Assembly (NCBI GenBank): GCA_028753945.1
Contig: JAPNXP010000001.1
Coordinates: 13,816,501 to 13,880,500, forward strand
Length of the DNA: 64,000 nucleotides
Direction: 5' to 3'
Origin: Hexactinellida sp. DTS-2022
Taxonomy: Eukaryota; Porifera; Hexactinellida
Within the stretch, counting starts at the first letter, position 1. Each line of letters opens with the position of its first letter. A model generated the notes under the pieces. That model saw only the letters and a list, made by a program, of their open reading frames with translations. It searched no databases and had not been told where the DNA came from. A program made the position numbers and the translations under genes. This document shows, piece by piece, positions 1-11,272 of this stretch.

Positions 1-290
1 AATTATTATCCGCTTATAACGAATATCCGGATATAACGAAGGAATTTACAGGTCCCAAGCACTTCGTTATAACGAGAGTTCTCTGTATTTAACTATTTAA
101 CTATTGACACTTTCGGAAGTAGCCTTAATTAACTAGTAACAAAAGCAACAAAAGGAATCATTTTTATGTTAAAATGCACTTCGTCATACGAGAGTTCACT
201 GTACGTATATTTCTATGTAGATAATCGTGTGATTTTTATGTTAAAAAGCACTTCATTATCCTAGAGTTGACTACGTATATTCCTGTGTAG
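1..290. repeat. Partial intron with pogo-type MITE ends
   Basis: AT-rich intron sequence upstream of the first visible exon. It contains repeated pieces of a terminal inverted repeat family (CACTTCGTTATAACGAGAGTT-like at 60-80, 175-195 and 248-268) that recurs at 6750-6780, 51410-51490 and 63220-63330. No coding signal. Confidence 0.5.
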
Positions 291-699
291 ATCCCCATCT
301 TTGCAGATACCATTCCCGAGCTCGGAGAGAGGTTTACTCTTACCCTGGACAGTCTATCTCTGCTTAACCTGACCGTTACGAACCCTATGAACATCCCAAG
401 TTTTGGTACCCCTGTGGTATCCACTGTAGAGATAGCTCGATCTGATTATCCCAACGGACTATTCAGAGTCTCACTTGCAGGCAACATACACTCACTAGTC
501 ATACAGGAGAACTACACTGCCCTTATAATAGGCACTATATACAGGGGCCATGGGACTATAGGCACTGTGTCAGTGCACTACAGTCTTGTGGGCACTGCTA
601 CCTCTGTTCAGGACTTCGCGTTGGCAGAGGCGACGTTCGTATTCCTTCCTGGGGAGAGCGAGAAACCGCTGTCGTTCTATATAGAGGAAGATGATATAG
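291..699 (+). CDS. ADGRV1: ADGRV1-like exon 1 (of window): Calx-beta
   Basis: The acceptor is CCTGTGTAG before 291. The exon opens in frame with IPIFADTIPELGERF, the last conserved stretch of a Calx-beta domain (DxIPExxExF), passes the linker SDYPNG and holds most of the next Calx-beta domain up to EEDDI. The donor is ATAG|GTTAGT after 699, phase 1. Joining to exon 2 restores DDIAEGDETIVIQL, a complete Calx-beta signature, which supports the model. Earlier exons lie outside the window. Confidence 0.8.
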
Positions 700-1005
700 G
701 TTAGTGCATACTATAGTAAGGGTAGTAAGGGATAGGTTATGACATAGGTTAGTGCATATAGTAACGGTACTAAGGGATAGGTTATGACATAGGTTAGTGC
801 ATATAGTAACGGTACTAAGGGATATAGTGATAATGGTGAGGACATAGGTTAGTGCATATAGTAACGGTACTAAGGGATATAGTGATAATGGTGAGGACAT
901 AGGTTAGTGCATATAGTAACGGTACTAAGAGTATAGTGATAATGGTGAGGACATAGGTTAGTGCATATAGTAACGGTACTAAGGGTATATCATGTACACA
1001 CTGTT
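700..1005 (+). repeat. Donor-anchored minisatellite in intron 1
   Basis: Tandem units of about 44 bp and then about 60 bp, each containing ATAGGTTAGTGCATA, i.e. a copy of the genuine exon 1 donor (ATAG|GTTAGTGCATA). The first unit is the real exon/intron junction; five more follow. Confidence 0.8.
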
Positions 1006-2786
1006 CTCTATAATAGTCCACCAGTGGGCAATTGGCCCAAAGTGGACTATTAGAGAATATGGACTATTACAGATATATTAATAGTTGATTTGAACAAGTA
1101 AATAAGTGTACTATTAGAGAAGTGGACAATTAGAGAGAACAGACTGTACAGTAAAACCTTTAGAAAGTGAACACCCTGGGGACCAACCAAAATGTTCACT
1201 TTTGAGAGGTGTTCACTTTTTATGATTTATCATAACGTGTGTCTAGAGCAACGGGAAAAATTTTGGGACCGAGAAAAAGTGTTCATATTTTTTGTTCATT
1301 TCTTTAAGATCTTTGGAGGATTTACTGTAGTGATAATGGTGGGGACATGGGATTTTTGGCCAAATTATCACTTCAGTGGATCTATAAGAACATCGTCGGG
1401 AACTGCATATAATGTTCTTATATCCAACATGTTCTTATAACCGGCATAAATTATATGGGGTATATGGCAACCTTTTCCATTAGAATGTTCTTATATCCGG
1501 CATCTACTGTACTATATCCATTATGGACTGTAGTAAGGGTACATACATACGAGATTAGGGCCATCAGGGGTTGTATTGTTTATCCACAAATTATTCACAA
1601 TCCGTTAAAAACATCAGTTTTTATTTTGGAATGAATAAAAATGACATTGGCATGATAAAATTTAAACACATTAGTTGATCACAGCATTGTAATTCCATTG
1701 ATTTAGCAACTTCGGTAGGTATACGGTTGGTGGAAACCATTAGAACCGACCTAAATATTATATTCTGGATTTTTCACAAAAATTTCAGGATAATTTTGGC
1801 TTACGAAAACAATAAGCGCCGGGGCGCTTATTCGGGGAAATACGGTATACACTTTGGGATTACACATGTAATAGTAATTATACCTCCGGACGACAGTGCC
1901 GGATAAGGGAGTTTGGGTGCACCTTAGCCCATATAAAATAAATAACTTGTTTATCATCCCCGTCCGGAATCCGGATATATTTTATTATTATCTTTTGAAC
2001 ATAATCTTACAAAATATTAGCAAAAATCTTTTCTGAAAATATCTGGATGATAAACAATTAATTTATTTTACCTGACCTTAATTTACTATCGTTACATCTC
2101 CTTGTGTGTGCGTCTGACTATGCATTAGAGCCTGTATAATAGCATATTAGTGCATGAATAGTGCATGAGTAGAATTCTAAATTTATTGAAAAGTTCATGT
2201 AAAATTAAATACACCAATTGCTATCCCAGTACGTATTACATTATCTACTTACTATATACGTATCGGTATGTGTGTAACTGAGACTATCATAATACAGCTG
2301 GACCATTAGAACCGACCTAAATATTTTATTCTGGATTTTTCTACAAAATTTCAGGATAAATTTTCTACAAACCAATAAGCTCCGGTATTATAATACCTCA
2401 CTTGTTGCTGCATAATGCCTCTTCATTGAATTATACTGATCATGTATTATGGCTAACACCTTTAGGGTGCCGTAAAATGTTACCTCTATAATAAAGTGCC
2501 GGCCAAGAAAATCCTAGATAAATCCCCATGCAATATCTATTTAAAGGCAGTTTTTTTTTAAGGGCGATCTTGTTGTAAATTTTGCACCAAGATTTTTTGG
2601 AGTTACACCACGATTCGGGTCGGCCGCGGCCGTGTTGAGGTCTCAACCTTAATTTTTTTTAACCCTAATTTAAGGGATTATTAATTTATTCTCTAGCTGT
2701 CTAATGCAAGTACGTATGTATTTACTTTACTTTCGTTTACCTCACTTTACTACCGTTACTATACGTATACCTGTGTATGTGTGTAG
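1006..2786. other. Intron 1 remainder with dispersed repeats
   Basis: No coding signal. Contains a MITE at 1147-1329, fragments of a GTTCTTATAACCGGCAT repeat (1378-1510), copies of a repeat with AATAAGCGCCGG..CGCTTATT (about 1680-1840 and 2300-2390) and a short foldback (2540-2660) related to 9410-9530. The exon 2 acceptor is at 2785-2786. Confidence 0.6.
1147..1329. mobile_element. pogo/Tc1-type MITE (AAAACCTT..AAAGTGAACACC family)
   Basis: Begins TACAGTAAAACCTTTAGAAA and ends GGATTTACTGTA, TA-flanked inverted ends, no coding capacity. A related full copy is at 8568-8762. Confidence 0.65.
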
Positions 2787-4750
2787 CTGAGGGCGACGAG
2801 ACTATCGTAATACAGCTGGACTCCCCCACTGGCGGCGCTGAGATTATAACCGGTGTCGGCTCAAGTGTGACTGTACAGATAGACGCTAACGACAACGGGG
2901 GCGGCATTATAAGCTTCTCTCTATCAGCACTCTCCTCTGTTATAGAGGAGCATATACCTAACCCAATACGGGTTATACGTAAGGTGGGGACAGCTGGGAA
3001 AGCTCTTGTTACCTGGGTTCTTACGGGAGTGGGGGTAACAGAACAGTTCTCTGCTACAAATGGCACCGCTTTATTCGAAGACGGGCTATCCTACACATTC
3101 CTATACCTGGTGCCTAGTAACGACACCATCCCCGAGACCCCCCAGGTCTACAGACTGAATATAACCGGGGTACAGTCTGTCGATATAGCCCAGACAGGGG
3201 GAGCTATTCTGGACCCTGACACCTCTCTGTTATCTGCTGTTGTGACGCTAGCGGAGTCAGACATGCCCCATGGGGTCATAGAGCTAGCTTCTAACCAGAT
3301 AGTGTATACACTAGGAGAGGGAGATATGTCCGGTATTATAGTAGTTAGGAAGTTCGGTGTTATTGGTAGTGTTGTACTCTACTACAGATCTGAGGTTGGG
3401 AATATAACAGCCCTCGCGCCTATAGTAGGCCCTACACAGAGAGCTCTGGCATCAGAATCTGATTTAACCCCTGGTACTCAGTCTCTGTTATTCCCTGAGG
3501 GTGTATCTTCTCTGCTGCTACCGCTATCTGTTATAGACGATACGGTACCTGAGTTTGGAGAGGTGTTTCTAGTTCGACTAGTTAGTGTAGAGTTGTTAGA
3601 CCCACCCCCTTACGAGCCTGCTGCTATTAAGCTGCCTACCATAGGGACTAATGCCCTAGCAGAGGTGTATATACCCCAGAACGATGGGCCTCAGGGTATC
3701 ATACAGTTCTCTACAGGGACTCTCTATGTAGAGGAGGGCATAGGGATGTTTAGTGTGTCGGTAGAGCGAGTAGGAGGGAGCTATGGAGTGGCTAGTTGTA
3801 GAGTTGAGCTCACAGGGGTGCCTAGTAATCTCCCGGTTGCAACCAGGGATACTGACTATGTGTTCCAGTCAGCTGCTTTCTCGTGGTTAGCTGGTGAGTT
3901 AGGTAACCGTAGCATTGATATAGAGGTGATAGAGGATACGATACCTGAAGGAAGAGAGGCAATACATATAGGCGTTAGTCAGGAGGCTCCTTCTGGGGTA
4001 GAACGTGGGGATAATGCTACGATAACAATAGTAATACTCGGATCAGATCTAGGTAGAGGTATATTCTCTATAGACCCTGCTTTCCCGGAGATATCCATAG
4101 TCCGAGAGGGCATCACACTGCTTATACCCGTGATACGTACCTACTCATTCCTGGGTGAAGTCTTGCTACAGTATAGAGTGCTACCGTCTCTGCTACCTGA
4201 AGATATATCCCCTGCTTTGGGTCAGGTTATGTTCCAACAGGGACAAGCTACTGGCTACATAGCACTTGTTATAGTCGCAGACGGGATAGCGGAGTTAGTA
4301 GAACAGTTCTCTATAGAGATACTGACCCCTGTTTCCCCCCAGGGCACTATGCTAGGGAATAGGACTAGTGTAGAGGTTCATATTAGCGAGAGCGATTACC
4401 CTTACGGTCGCTTCCAAGTGTACCTGTTACAGGGGAGTGGACTTAGGGAGTATAGCAAGGCGCTTGTGTATGAGGATGATGGTCTCCTGTCTATTGTGGT
4501 TGAGCGTATAGACGGGTTGAATAGGGCAGTTGCTGTAGAATGGGAACTGCTAGCGTTATCTGCTAGTGCTAATACTATAGGGGATGCCTATACGCTATCC
4601 ACAGTCCAGATGCTTAATGCAGGGGCTATAGATTGGGTAGCGTTTGGGGTGGGGACATACCAATACGCCATATCCGTTGATGGGGACTCCTCTACACTGT
4701 ATAGATGGGTAGGAGTGTTTGAGGCAGTACAGACTATATACGTACCGCAG
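2787..4750 (+). CDS. ADGRV1: ADGRV1-like exon 2: Calx-beta array leading into EAR block
   Basis: Large exon (1,964 nt, about 654 residues), acceptor GTGTGTAG before 2787 and donor CCGCAG|GTATGT after 4750 (phase 0). It encodes the end of one Calx-beta domain and four complete ones, separated by linkers NDNGGG, SDMPHG, NDGPQG and SDLGRG. After SDYPYG comes only the first half of another Calx-beta domain. The exon end, from about residue 610, changes character: VAFGVGTYQYAISVDGDSST then LYRWVGVFEAVQTIYVPQ is an EAR/EPTP blade. Acidic Calx-beta loop residues (DDTVPEFGEVF, EDTIPEGREAI) are present. Extracellular adhesion role inferred from the family. Confidence 0.88.
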
Positions 4751-4945
4751 GTATGTTGTGATGTATTAGAGTATTAGGTAACTGGTCAAGTTAAGGCCAT
4801 GGAAAATATATTAATTGTTTATCATCCGGATTCGGATTTTCCCCAGGTATGTTGTGTATAAGTGTTACGGTCAATACCGAAAACAGTCGGTATAGGCACT
4901 AATTAGGTAACTAACTGGTCAAGTTAACCGTAATAAGACTGGAAG

Positions 4946-5440
4946 TACAGTCGAAACCAGTATTTTCTAACTGATCGTTTTTTCTAAATGTGTAAGAAAC
5001 ACTAAGTTTGTTTTATTTTCAATCGGTTTATTCTAACTATAGGATTTTCTTACTTTATTTTAGGGCTGAAACGAATATACCGAATATTCGATCGAAATGA
5101 TCGAACGAATATTCGTTGACTACTTTTGGACAACAACATGACTTTTGTTTAGCTTGGAGAGATCGTAAATATAAATTCCTACCTAAACTAGCTGATTATT
5201 AGCTTGTGTCGAATACACTTTGTAACTATTATTAAACTATTGTAACATTAACAAAAAGCTATTTTTTTATGTATTTTGTGTCTTGAAATTGATAAAATGC
5301 TAGTCATACAAACGAACGAATATTCAAATATTCGTTCGAAAGGAAAAAGGTTCGTTCGTTACATTTCGAATATTCGTTTCAGCCCTACTTTATTTCCATG
5401 CGAAGAATTGGTTAGAAAAGACCGGTTTCAGTTTCGACTA
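4946..5440. mobile_element. pogo-type MITE (CAGTCGAAA family) split by a hAT MITE
   Basis: Left end TACAGTCGAAACCAG, right end ACCGGTTTCAGTTTCGACTA. Related unsplit copies are at 7322-7483, 8393-8561 and 59397-59555. The interior is interrupted at 5061-5387 by a hAT-type element. Confidence 0.7.
5061..5387. mobile_element. hAT-type MITE with 8-bp target duplication
   Basis: 327 bp, inverted ends TAGGGCTGAAACGAATAT / ATATTCGTTTCAGCCCTA-like, flanked by the direct repeat CTTTATTT at 5053-5060 and 5388-5395. Eight-bp duplications are typical of hAT transposition. No transposase inside. Confidence 0.88.
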
Positions 5441-5569
5441 ATTTGAACAAATTTATTTCCCCTTTGAAGCTCCTCCCATATACAATATCCGTTCGATAAT
5501 CCGAAAACTCGTTAATTTTCGACCAAATTTATTTTTTCCCTTGAGTGTTCGAATTAACGGTTGTCGAAC

Positions 5570-5740
5570 TACAGTCGACTCCGCTTAATAGAGTCACCCG
5601 GGACCCGGTTGTTCTGACCCGATTAAGCGGAGAAACCGATTAACCGAAAATATTGTAGGCCAAATTGTAAATCTGTCCTATAAATCCTGTGAAATTTTAA
5701 CCCGATTAACCGGTGGCTCTATTAAGCGGAGTTGACTGTA
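5570..5740. mobile_element. pogo-type MITE (CAGTCGACTCCGCTTAATAG family)
   Basis: 171 bp, inverted ends TACAGTCGACTCCGCTTAAT and ATTAAGCGGAGTTGACTGTA, TA at both ends as expected for pogo/Tc1. No coding capacity. Other copies: 7748-7905 (partial), 8088-8193, 13640-13799, 20511-20682, 50789-50977. Confidence 0.8.
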
Positions 5741-5899
5741 CATTGTATTATTGCATTACTATTCCTGTAGGCTCGATCTTGGCATAGCTTTACCTGGGAC
5801 AGCACTTACTACTTACTGGTATCCTCCTACAACAGTTCTATACACCTATACCGTTACAACTCTACCTCTCTATCCTATTCCCCTATACAATCCCTACAG

Positions 5900-6201
5900 G
5901 AACCCCGTGTGTCACATGTCCACACATTCTCAACAGCGGGCAGTCTCTACCTGTTTGCCTGTGTATACTCTGACGTCACGGGGGATACGGATACAAGTAG
6001 CATGCTATATGCATGGGATAGCTCTACGGCTCTATTCAGTGTAGTGTCTATTCAGCAGCTAGTGACTAGAGGGGCTAAACAAGCTGTCACGTTTGATACG
6101 GATAGTGACCTGTATATGGCAGTAGCAAATAGCTACGATTCGGCTCTGCAGACGGGGGATACTACCTCTACACTGTACATGTGGTCTGCTGTTAACACGA
6201 G
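5900..6201 (+). CDS. ADGRV1: ADGRV1-like exon 3: EAR/EPTP repeats
   Basis: Acceptor CCCTACAG before 5900, phase 0 in, phase 2 out (donor ACGAG|GTTAGA). Encodes about 100 residues of EAR repeats: HTFSTAGSLYLFACVYSD, SSMLYAWDS, FSVVSIQQLVTRGAKQAVTF, LYMAVANSYDS, STLYMWSAV. Alternating xLYLAVANxxD and SxLYxW motifs are the EPTP/EAR signature, a seven-bladed propeller in ADGRV1 and the LGI proteins. The join to exon 2 (TIYVPQ + EPRVSHVHTF) is seamless. Confidence 0.85.
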
Positions 6202-6943
6202 GTTAGATATAGTGTATATATGTGTAATTAGGGAATAACGTACTACTCTAATAGTAGCCAAGGCGATTATTGTTTTTACTATGCCGACCACACTATACGT
6301 AGTATAATGGCCCAGTATTGAAATGACTGCCTTGGTTAGTTATTCTTCCGTATCTTCTCTACAGAATGGAGTTAAATTTACTAAAAACTTAGATTTTCAG
6401 GATAGTTGTCTCATGGATTACACCTGGGGTCACGATTTTGCTAATTCACATTTCATCCCCAAAGGTGACAAACTTTTAACCAATCAAATTCGAGGGTTGT
6501 CTATATTGGGACTACCGTATTGCTTTAGAATAAGCGCCCGGCGCTTATTGTTTCGTGGGCAAAAATTGTCCTGAATTTTTTTGAAAAATCCTTAAATTAT
6601 TATTTAGGTCAGTTCTAATGGTTCTCACCAACAGTATACATACCGAAGTTACCAAAATCAATGGAATTACACTCCAGTGATCAACTGATGTTTTTAATTT
6701 TATCATACCGATGTCATTTTTATTGACTCGGCGCTTATTCGCTTATTCCGACTTGGTTATAACGAGAGTTCACTGTACACAGGATTATACATGATACACC
6801 AACCGATTCTAATCCTTTAAATGTGAATAATTCTCTTCAAAAACAAATACTAGATAGTCTTCGCAGTACAAAATTACCCCTGTATACACATAGATTAGTT
6901 AATGATTTCAGGACTTAGCAACTAACTATCTATCTCTCTGTAG
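6202..6943. repeat. Intron 3: interspersed repeats
   Basis: Holds a copy of an unclassified repeat (about 6240-6440: GTGCCGAC-like start, TGGCCCAGT, then TCATGG..ACCTGGGGTCACGATT) also found at 17190-17350 and 30287-30470, and a copy of the AATAAGCGCCGGGCGCTTATT repeat (6527-6740). No coding signal. Confidence 0.55.
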
Positions 6944-7107
6944 GTTTGAGCGTGTCTCCAGCATAGCCACCACGGCAGCCAGCTCTCTATCGCTTGTATC
7001 AGAGTCTGACAACAGCATATCTCTCCTGGCCACTAACCAGAGTGCTGTGTTCGTATTCTCCTGGACAGGCACCGGGTTCTCCAGCTCACAGCTGATACAT
7101 CTCACAG
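6944..7107 (+). CDS. ADGRV1: ADGRV1-like exon 4: EAR/EPTP repeat
   Basis: Acceptor TCTCTCTGTAG before 6944; donor CTCACAG|GTGGGG after 7107. Frame 2 in, 1 out. Encodes FERVSSIATTAASSLSLVSE, SISLLATNQSAVFVFSW and SSSQLIHLT. The join with exon 3 gives SAVNTRFERVSSI, a standard blade boundary. Confidence 0.83.
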
Positions 7108-7499
7108 GTGGGGATTGTATGATAGGATATAGTAGATTAGACGGGGAATATAAGTCATTGATTTGAATGAACATAACTCAAATTGTACAAAAGGCGAATT
7201 CAATTGCGAATTGTACATACTTTGCAATATTATGTAGAAATAACTACGATTGAAATAGGTTTCGCCCTTTTAAATAGTAAAAATCAACTTTATATCAATT
7301 GATTTTGATATTATTTAAATACAGTCGAAATCGGTTTTTTTGAACTTTTTTCTAACTAACTATTGATTCAAAATGTGTAAAAATTCTAATTTTGTTGTAT
7401 TTTCAATCGGTTAATTTTAACTATTGGATTTTCTTACTTTATTTATATGCCAAGAATTGGTTACAATAACCCGTTTTCAACTGTTCCATGTATGTATAC

Positions 7500-7685
7500 T
7501 ACAGTAGAACATCGTTAATACGAACACCAACGGACGGTAAAATGTGTTCGCTTTATCGGAGTTCGTATTAACCGGAGTAATACACATTGAATAGCCATTA
7601 TAGGGACCTGATTTTGTGGAACTGTTTGTTCGTCTTACCCGGAAATTCGTATTAACCGTGTTCGTACTAACGAGGTTCTACTGTA
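7500..7685. mobile_element. pogo-type MITE (CAGTAGAACCTCGTTAATACG family)
   Basis: Ends TACAGTAGAACATCGTTAAT and AACGAGGTTCTACTGTA. Other copies at 8808-8996, 11273-11454, 51497-51685 and 56985-57171, all about 185-190 bp. Confidence 0.8.
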
Positions 7686-8087
7686 TGTGGAAATATTAGG
7701 TGGGATAAATGCTACTATATTATTTCTTTATTTTTGTATATTTGATTGGATCCAAGTTGCTTTGACCCGATTAAGCGGAGAAATCTATTAACCGAAAATA
7801 TTTTTAGCCAAAATTTCATTCCGTCCTATACCCTGTGAAATTTTGATCCCATTTTAAGCGGAGAAATCTATTAACGTGTGACTCTATTAAGCGGAGTCGA
7901 CTGTAGTTGATTTTGACGGGGAATTTAAATCATTGATTTGAATGAATATAACTCAAATTGTATAAAAGGCGAATCGCAGTGAATATACTTTGCAATATTA
8001 CGTCGAAATAACTACGATTGAATTAGGTTTCGCCATTTTGAATTTGTCAAAAATCAACTTTAAATCAATTGATATTGATTTTGATAT

Positions 8088-8193
8088 TACAGTCGACTCC
8101 GCTTAATAGAGACACCTCGGGACCAGGTTACTTTGACCCGATTAAGCGGAGAAATCTATTAACCGGTGGGTCTCTTAAGCGGAGTCGACTGTA
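8088..8193. mobile_element. Short pogo-type MITE (CAGTCGACTCCGC family)
   Basis: 106-bp internally deleted copy with ends TACAGTCGACTCCGCTTAAT and TAAGCGGAGTCGACTGTA. Confidence 0.75.
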
Positions 8194-8567
8194 GTTGATT
8201 TTTCGGGAAAATTGAATCATTGATTTGAATGAACATAACTCAAATTGTATAAACGCTATTCAATTGCGAATTGCACAGTGAATATTATTTGAATTATTGC
8301 ATCGAAATAACTACGATTGAAATAGGTTTCGCCTTTTCAGATAGTAAAAATCAACTTTAAATAAATTGATTTAGATTTTGATATTATTTAAATACAGTCG
8401 AAATCGGTTTTTTGAACTTTTTTCTAACTAACTATTGATTCAAAATGTGCAAAAATTCCAATTTTGTTGTATTTTCAATCGTTTATTCTAACTATCTGAT
8501 TTTCTTACTTTATTTCCATGCCAAGAATTGTTAAGAAAAAACACGTTTTCGACTGTACCATGTATTC

Positions 8568-8762
8568 TACAGTAAAACCTTGAGAAAGTGAACACCCTGG
8601 GGACCAGCCAAAATGTTCACTTTTGAGAGGTGTTCACTTTTCATGATTTATCATAACGTGTGTCTAAGGTAATGAGGAAATTTTGGTACCTAGAAAAGTG
8701 TTCATATTTTGGAGTTACGTATTCATTTCTTGGAGGTGTTCACTTTTGTAGGATTTACTGTA
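8568..8762. mobile_element. pogo/Tc1-type MITE (AAAACCTT family)
   Basis: 195 bp, ends TACAGTAAAACCTTGAGAAA and AGGATTTACTGTA; internal GTTCACTTTTGAGAGGTGTT. Sister of 1147-1329. Confidence 0.75.
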
Positions 8763-8807
8763 CATGTAATATGTATATCATTGCTTTTTCGACTGTACCA
8801 TGTATAC

Positions 8808-8996
8808 TACAGTAGAACCTCGTTAATACGAACACCAACGGACGGTAGAAATTTGTTCGCTTTATCCGGAGTTCGTATTAACCGGAGTAATACCCATTCA
8901 ATAGCCATTGTAGGGACCTGATTTTTGTGGAACTGTTTATTCGTCTTATCCGGAAATTAGTATTAACCGTGTTCGTACTACCAAGGTTCTACTGTA
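8808..8996. mobile_element. pogo-type MITE (CAGTAGAACCTCG family)
   Basis: 189 bp, ends TACAGTAGAACCTCGTTAAT and CAAGGTTCTACTGTA. Confidence 0.8.
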
Positions 8997-9097
8997 ATTA
9001 GTTCAAATGTTAAATATACGGTATAGGTATTGGGGCATAACTTTTGGAGGTTTTACTTGTATAATGTATATCATTGCTTTATCTTACTACCTTACAG

Positions 9098-9304
9098 GGA
9101 CTGTCAACAGAGTGCACTCAATACAGTACCAGTCCATATGGTACATAGCAGTGTCTGTATCAGGAGGAGCGGGTATACAGATGTACACACTGTCCTCTGG
9201 ACTCCTGTCCCCTGTCCCCCTATATGCCACCCCCGCTATCAGCTCTCTCGGGATACACCCCGTGATGCTGGATGCACAGCTGTTCATACTAGCCGCTATA
9301 CAGG
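9098..9304 (+). CDS. ADGRV1: ADGRV1-like exon 5: EAR/EPTP repeats
   Basis: Acceptor CCTTACAG before 9098, donor CAGG|GTACGG after 9304; phase 1 in and out. Encodes TVNRVHSIQYQSIWYIAVSV, MYTLSSGLLSPVPLY, and LDAQLFILAAIQG, two EAR blades. The donor is weaker than the gene's usual GTTAGT; ending at 9304 keeps frame with exon 6 and completes LFILAAIQGPDMPSRLFALG. Confidence 0.8.
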
Positions 9305-9869
9305 GTACGGATATACGTTGTTAATAAGATTTAGTAAAATTTAAATTTAAGTTGTTTACTAAAATTTAGTAAAACGTAAAATTTAGTCCACATATTACGT
9401 ATTATAGCAGGTTTTTTAAGACCGATCTTGGTGTAAATTTTGCACCAAGATTTTTTGGAGTTGCACCACGATTTTGGGTCGGCCGCGGTCGTGTTGAGTT
9501 ACACCAAGGTCTCAACCTTAAAAAACCCTGTATTATAGTACAGTGGAAGCCGCTTAATCGTAAATTCGATTAATCGGGACGAGGCTTTGGAAACCAATCC
9601 GTATCAAATAGTATAATGCATATCGGTTAATCGGGAGAACGGTATTAACGGGACTAGATGTCACCTAGAGTAATAGAGTAACCTCGGGATCAGGTCACTT
9701 TGAGCCGATTAAGCGGAGAAATCTATTATATACAGAAAATATTATTACAATATCCAATTAGGTAACTGTAGACACTTGTTTATAAATCGTTTCCAGATAA
9801 TTTCTACCGATTAACCAAGATTTAATACAGATTATTCCTACGCTTAAACATGCACTATATCCCACTTAG
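9305..9869. other. Intron 5: foldback and MITE remnants
   Basis: Foldback repeat at 9410-9530 (GGTTTTTTAAGACC..GGTCTCAACC-TTAAAAAACC) related to 2540-2660, then fragments of the CCGCTTAATCG MITE family (9540-9760). No exon signal. Confidence 0.55.
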
Positions 9870-10303
9870 GTCCGGACATGCCCTCCCGTCTGTTTGCCCT
9901 CGGCAGATGGGGACCTGGGGCTGACTTCTTCCTAAGGAGGGGCTCTCTCTCCTATTCGCCTGGTCAGAACGCTCACACCCTCCTAGTACAGCTATACACA
10001 GATGCCACACCCGAGATAACAGAAGAGTTCATACTGATACTCACTAACCCAACTAACCAAGCTGCTATACACGATACCAACGGGAATATAACAGTGCGCA
10101 TACTAACTAACGACAATGCGCATGGACTAATAGGCTTTGGGGAGGGCAGTATATCCGTGGTCCTACCAGAGTTGTCACCGCAGGATGTCAATAGACAACA
10201 GGATTTCTCTTTGGAGGTGATCAGGCTAGGGGGGACCTTTGGTGACGTAGTAGTTAGGTTCCTAGTCACGGGAGAGGGCGTGGAGGATATCTCTCCAACA
10301 GAG
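9870..10303 (+). CDS. ADGRV1: ADGRV1-like exon 6: EAR end, then Calx-beta
   Basis: Acceptor CCCACTTAG before 9870; donor CAGAG|GTTAGT after 10303, phase 0 out. Starts with GPDMPSRLFALGRWGP, completing the last EAR blade, and continues directly into the second half of a Calx-beta domain (DFFLRRGSLSYSPGQ, TPEITEEFILIL), linker NDNAHG and the first half of the next domain. Confidence 0.83.
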
Positions 10304-10339
10304 GTTAGTATATATGTATTGTGTTGTATCTATTGTGTT

Positions 10340-10960
10340 GTATATGTTATGTCGATTTTGTCAAATAGTCGATTTTACAAAATCAACATCCAAAATGTCG
10401 ATTTTGTCAAATCAACATACAAACTTAAGTTTAATTTGTAAAATAGTTGATTTTATAAAATCAACATTTTAAATTAGTTGATTTTGTAATATCGACATTT
10501 CAGAATGTTGATTTTACAAAATCAACATTTTAAATTAGTTTATTTTGTAAAATCGACATTTCAGAATGTCGATTTTACAAAATCAACTAATTTAAATTGT
10601 CGATTTTACAAAATCAACTAATTAAAAATGTCGATTTTACAAAATCAACTAATTAAAAATGTTGATTTTATAAAATCGACATATTTTATTCGTTGATTTT
10701 GCAAAATCACCCTAGAATATTTTTTCATTCTGGTAAAAAAATTTCATTTTGGTAAAAACTTTCTTCATACAAGTTGGTATATACTTGGATGAAGCGAATT
10801 CTGAACAAAATGCAATAAAGCCTAGGCTTATACGATTAATATAGCCAAACTCGAGCACTTGTTTTAGTTCCGTTGATTCATGTTGATTTTGTAAAATCGA
10901 CATGTTGATTTTGTAAAATCAACATTTGACAAAATCGACATAACATATATATTGTGTTGT
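10340..10960. repeat. Array of palindromic GTTGATTTTGTAAAATCAAC units
   Basis: About 25 close copies of a ~20-bp near-perfect palindrome (TGTCGATTTTACAAAATCAAC and variants with GTTG/GTCG ends), spaced by about 8-14 AT-rich bases. It is broken at about 10710-10880 by unrelated sequence and begins about 40 bp after the exon 6 donor. Confidence 0.8.
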
Positions 10961-11272
10961 ATCTATTGTACGGACATTTGACGAAATATTTGGGGATGCG
11001 TAATTAGTTGGGACTCATCACGCTTTCACTTTCAGTCGCTATATAATTATGCTATTTTGGTGTTGTTGTTTCTATTACAATTTGTACACACTCCTTCTAC
11101 TTTTAAAGTAAAACATTCCTTGTGTTTACAATTTTTGACTTAAATTTCTTAAAACTCTATTCTTTCGAAATTATCGAGAGGGGGGGGGCGACCGCTCCCC
11201 CTAGTGTCCGCCACTGGTTGTATCTATTGTACGGACATTTGTAAATCCTATTTACATATGCATAGAAACCAT

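Larger units (their letters stand above)
4751..5899. other. Intron 2 with donor duplication and nested MITEs
   Basis: The donor context CAGGTATGTTGTG is repeated about 100 bp downstream (4845), followed both times by ACTGGTCAAGTTAA. Further on is a MITE carrying a second MITE, and another at 5570-5740. A T/C-rich tract precedes the exon 3 acceptor; an earlier acceptor-like CTGTAG at about 5770 is not used in my model. Confidence 0.6.
7108..9097. other. Intron 4: MITE-packed
   Basis: At least seven MITE copies of four families nearly tile this 2-kb intron (7322-7483, 7500-7685, 7748-7905, 8088-8193, 8393-8561, 8568-8762, 8808-8996). They are set in a diverged ~450-bp repeat (TCATTGATTTGAATGAACATAACTC..) present three times at about 7150, 7930 and 8220. 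No exon found. Confidence 0.65.

Noticed and set aside
10340..10960. CRISPR-like array
   Set aside because: Units are palindromic, spacers are short, AT-rich and irregular, and the context is a eukaryotic intron with no cas genes.
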